From Bacillus aerolatus (GTDB taxonomy: Bacteria > Bacillota > Bacilli > Bacillales > Domibacillaceae): a stretch of 64,000 nucleotides of DNA. Made by a program: the position numbers and the translations under genes. Positions 63,278 through 64,000 of this stretch are shown one piece after another. The first letter of the stretch is position 1; each line of letters opens with the position of its first letter. Below the pieces are notes generated by a model. The model was not told where the DNA came from, ran no database searches, and saw only the letters and a program-made list of their open reading frames with translations. The DNA lies in assembly GCF_009183655.1 (NCBI RefSeq), contig NZ_WEIO01000004.1:1-64000 (forward strand), written 5' to 3'.

Positions 63278-63317
63278 ATAAGTCACTTAAGACTCAATCG
63301 AGTCTTAAGTGACTTAT
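63278..63317. promoter_or_regulatory. 40-bp perfect palindrome, candidate gab enhancer or yuzD terminator
   Basis: ATAAGTCACTTAAGACTC and GAGTCTTAAGTGACTTAT are perfect 18-bp arms around AATC. Its centre is about 97 bp upstream of the predicted gab start, the normal distance for a sigma-54 enhancer site. It is also 16 bp past the yuzD stop, but no T-run follows on either strand, which argues against a plain terminator. Confidence 0.55.
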
Positions 63318-63333
63318 TTAATTGATCGTTTCC

Positions 63334-63666
63334 CTACAGCGCTTCATTGCTCGTATATCCATACTTCTCCATTTCACGATAGATCACTTTCAACTTCGGG
63401 TTTCCTTCCCCAACAACTGTGTCTTCTAAAAGCACGACCGGATAAAACATATCTTCTTCAATGACTCTTTCCGCAAACGCTCTTTTCTTCTCGTCTTCCG
63501 GCGGTGCTTGAATGTCCACATAACTGATCGTGAACGGCTGATCCGGATATTTTCTAGAAATAGCCGCTTCCAGCCATTCATACGTTTCTTTTGAAGACGG
63601 CAAATTGACACAACTCGGACAAAGCTGTTCCGTACCGTATATAATGATTTCTACTTTTCTTTCCAT
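63334..63666 (-). CDS. yuzD: YuzD, DUF1462 thioredoxin-like protein
   Basis: 110 residues: [20 protein letters not shown] (CPSC at ~16-19), [41 protein letters not shown] small thioredoxin-like fold with one CxxC. It lies divergent from yutI as in B. subtilis. Function unknown; possibly linked to Fe-S handling through its neighbour. Confidence 0.9.
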   Translation of the reverse strand: MERKVEIIIYGTEQLCPSCVNLPSSKETYEWLEAAISRKYPDQPFTISYVDIQAPPEDEKKRAFAERVIEEDMFYPVVLLEDTVVGEGNPKLKVIYREMEKYGYTSNEAL

Positions 63667-63775
63667 GATTCCCCCACCTTCCAGTGTATTACATCCATTT
63701 TACCGAAAAATCAGTGTTTTCGGAACAAAAACATCCACTTGATGAAATTGTTTATCAATCAATGGATTTTTCTCA

Positions 63776-63790
63776 TGATAATCATTATAA
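63776..63790. promoter_or_regulatory. Fur/PerR-like box upstream of yutI
   Basis: TGATAATCATTATAA matches the Fur 7-1-7 consensus (TGATAAT-N-ATTATCA) at 13 of 14 fixed positions and the PerR consensus (TTATAAT-N-ATTATAA) at 13 of 14. It overlaps a TATAAT -10 element (63786-63791) of the plus strand, so binding would repress yutI. Confidence 0.6.
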
Positions 63791-63822
63791 TAAGAAGGAG
63801 AATGAGAAAGGAGTCGATCAAA

Positions 63823-64000
63823 GTGGCAGAACAACAAATGGAAACACAAGTACAAGAAGTATTAGATAAATTACGCCCGTTTTTACTTCGTGACGGCGGC
63901 GACTGTGAACTAGTAGATATAGAGGACGGCATCGTCAAACTTCGCCTCCTCGGTGCATGCGGCTCGTGCCCAAGCTCTACAATCACACTCAAAGCAGGCA
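63823..64000 (+). CDS. yutI: NifU-like Fe-S cluster carrier YutI (3' end outside the window)
   Basis: 59 codons visible from a GTG at 63823 with AAAGGAG nine bases upstream. NifU C-terminal domain: [38 protein letters not shown]. The CGSC pair binds a 4Fe-4S cluster that is handed to target proteins. Matches B. subtilis YutI by sequence and place. A Fur/PerR-like box overlaps its promoter. Confidence 0.93.
   Translation, partial: MAEQQMETQVQEVLDKLRPFLLRDGGDCELVDIEDGIVKLRLLGACGSCPSSTITLKAG

Noticed and set aside
1-64000. CRISPR arrays, insertion sequences, restriction or abortive-infection systems
   Set aside because: None seen on either strand. The only mobile-element traces are the integrase/holin relics and the small dispersed repeats.

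Overview
The window is chromosomal DNA from a spore-forming Bacillaceae member. It starts inside a 16S rRNA gene (5' end, minus strand) and ends inside a NifU-like gene. The gene order largely follows the Bacillus subtilis yug - mrp - yui - yut chromosomal block as I recall it (yugO/N/J, yugI, alaT/alaR, yugF, yugE, patB; kapB/kapD, pbpD; mrpA-G, yuxO; yuiF, pepA, yuiB, yuiA, yumB; yutM, yuzB, yutJ, yuzD, yutI). Two germinant receptor operons, kapB/kapD, a sporulation-type PBP and an RsbR-family stressosome protein fit a sporulating Bacillus relative. The sequence diverges from B. subtilis itself; I cannot fix the genus.

Layout. 1-2.4 kb: 16S 5' end with tandem promoters, a DMT exporter, an MgtC-family protein. 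2.6-3.6 kb: remains of a prophage (orphan SPP1-type holin, truncated tyrosine recombinase) next to tRNA-Ala(GGC). 3.7-6.3 kb: yugO, yugN, yugJ. 6.5-12.4 kb: arginine/ornithine catabolism (rocG, rocD, an in-frame-deleted relic of rocA, a divergent RocR-like regulator, an NhaC-type antiporter). 12.7-20 kb: yugI, a glutamate-synthase-like flavoprotein, an NAD(P)-binding protein, alaT-alaR, yugF, yugE, patB. 20-22.2 kb: queC-queD-queE behind a preQ1-I riboswitch. 22.2-27.6 kb: lipoprotein cyclophilin, kapB/kapD, pbpD, a small membrane protein. 27.8-33.7 kb: complete seven-gene Mrp Na+/H+ antiporter operon. 33.9-46.2 kb: yuxO, a second NhaC behind a sigma-54 promoter, yuiF, an RsbR paralogue, pepA, a BtuF-like protein, yuiB, yuiA, yumB with a Rex-like site, yutM, a DUF2225 protein. 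46.2-58.9 kb: a divergent DUF3231 pair and two germinant receptor operons of different gene order (A-C-B and A-B-C) around yuzB and yutJ. 58.9-63.2 kb: GABA operon gabT - sigma-54 activator - gabD behind a near-perfect -24/-12 promoter. 63.3-64 kb: yuzD and yutI, the latter behind a Fur/PerR-like box.

Themes. Sodium/proton exchange is strongly represented (Mrp, two NhaC, YuiF), which suggests adaptation to alkaline or saline conditions. Amino-acid catabolism feeds 2-oxoglutarate and succinate (RocD, RocG, GabT, GabD, AlaT). The two sigma-54-type regulators contrast: the GABA one has an intact GTFTGA loop and a textbook target promoter, while the RocR-like one has lost that loop and no -24/-12 promoter is visible beside it.

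Non-coding highlights are a three-copy dispersed intergenic repeat with a hairpin showing compensatory base changes, two arrays of ~21-bp tandem repeats, long perfect palindromes, and several small ORFs with good ribosome binding sites. I saw no CRISPR array, insertion sequence or restriction system.
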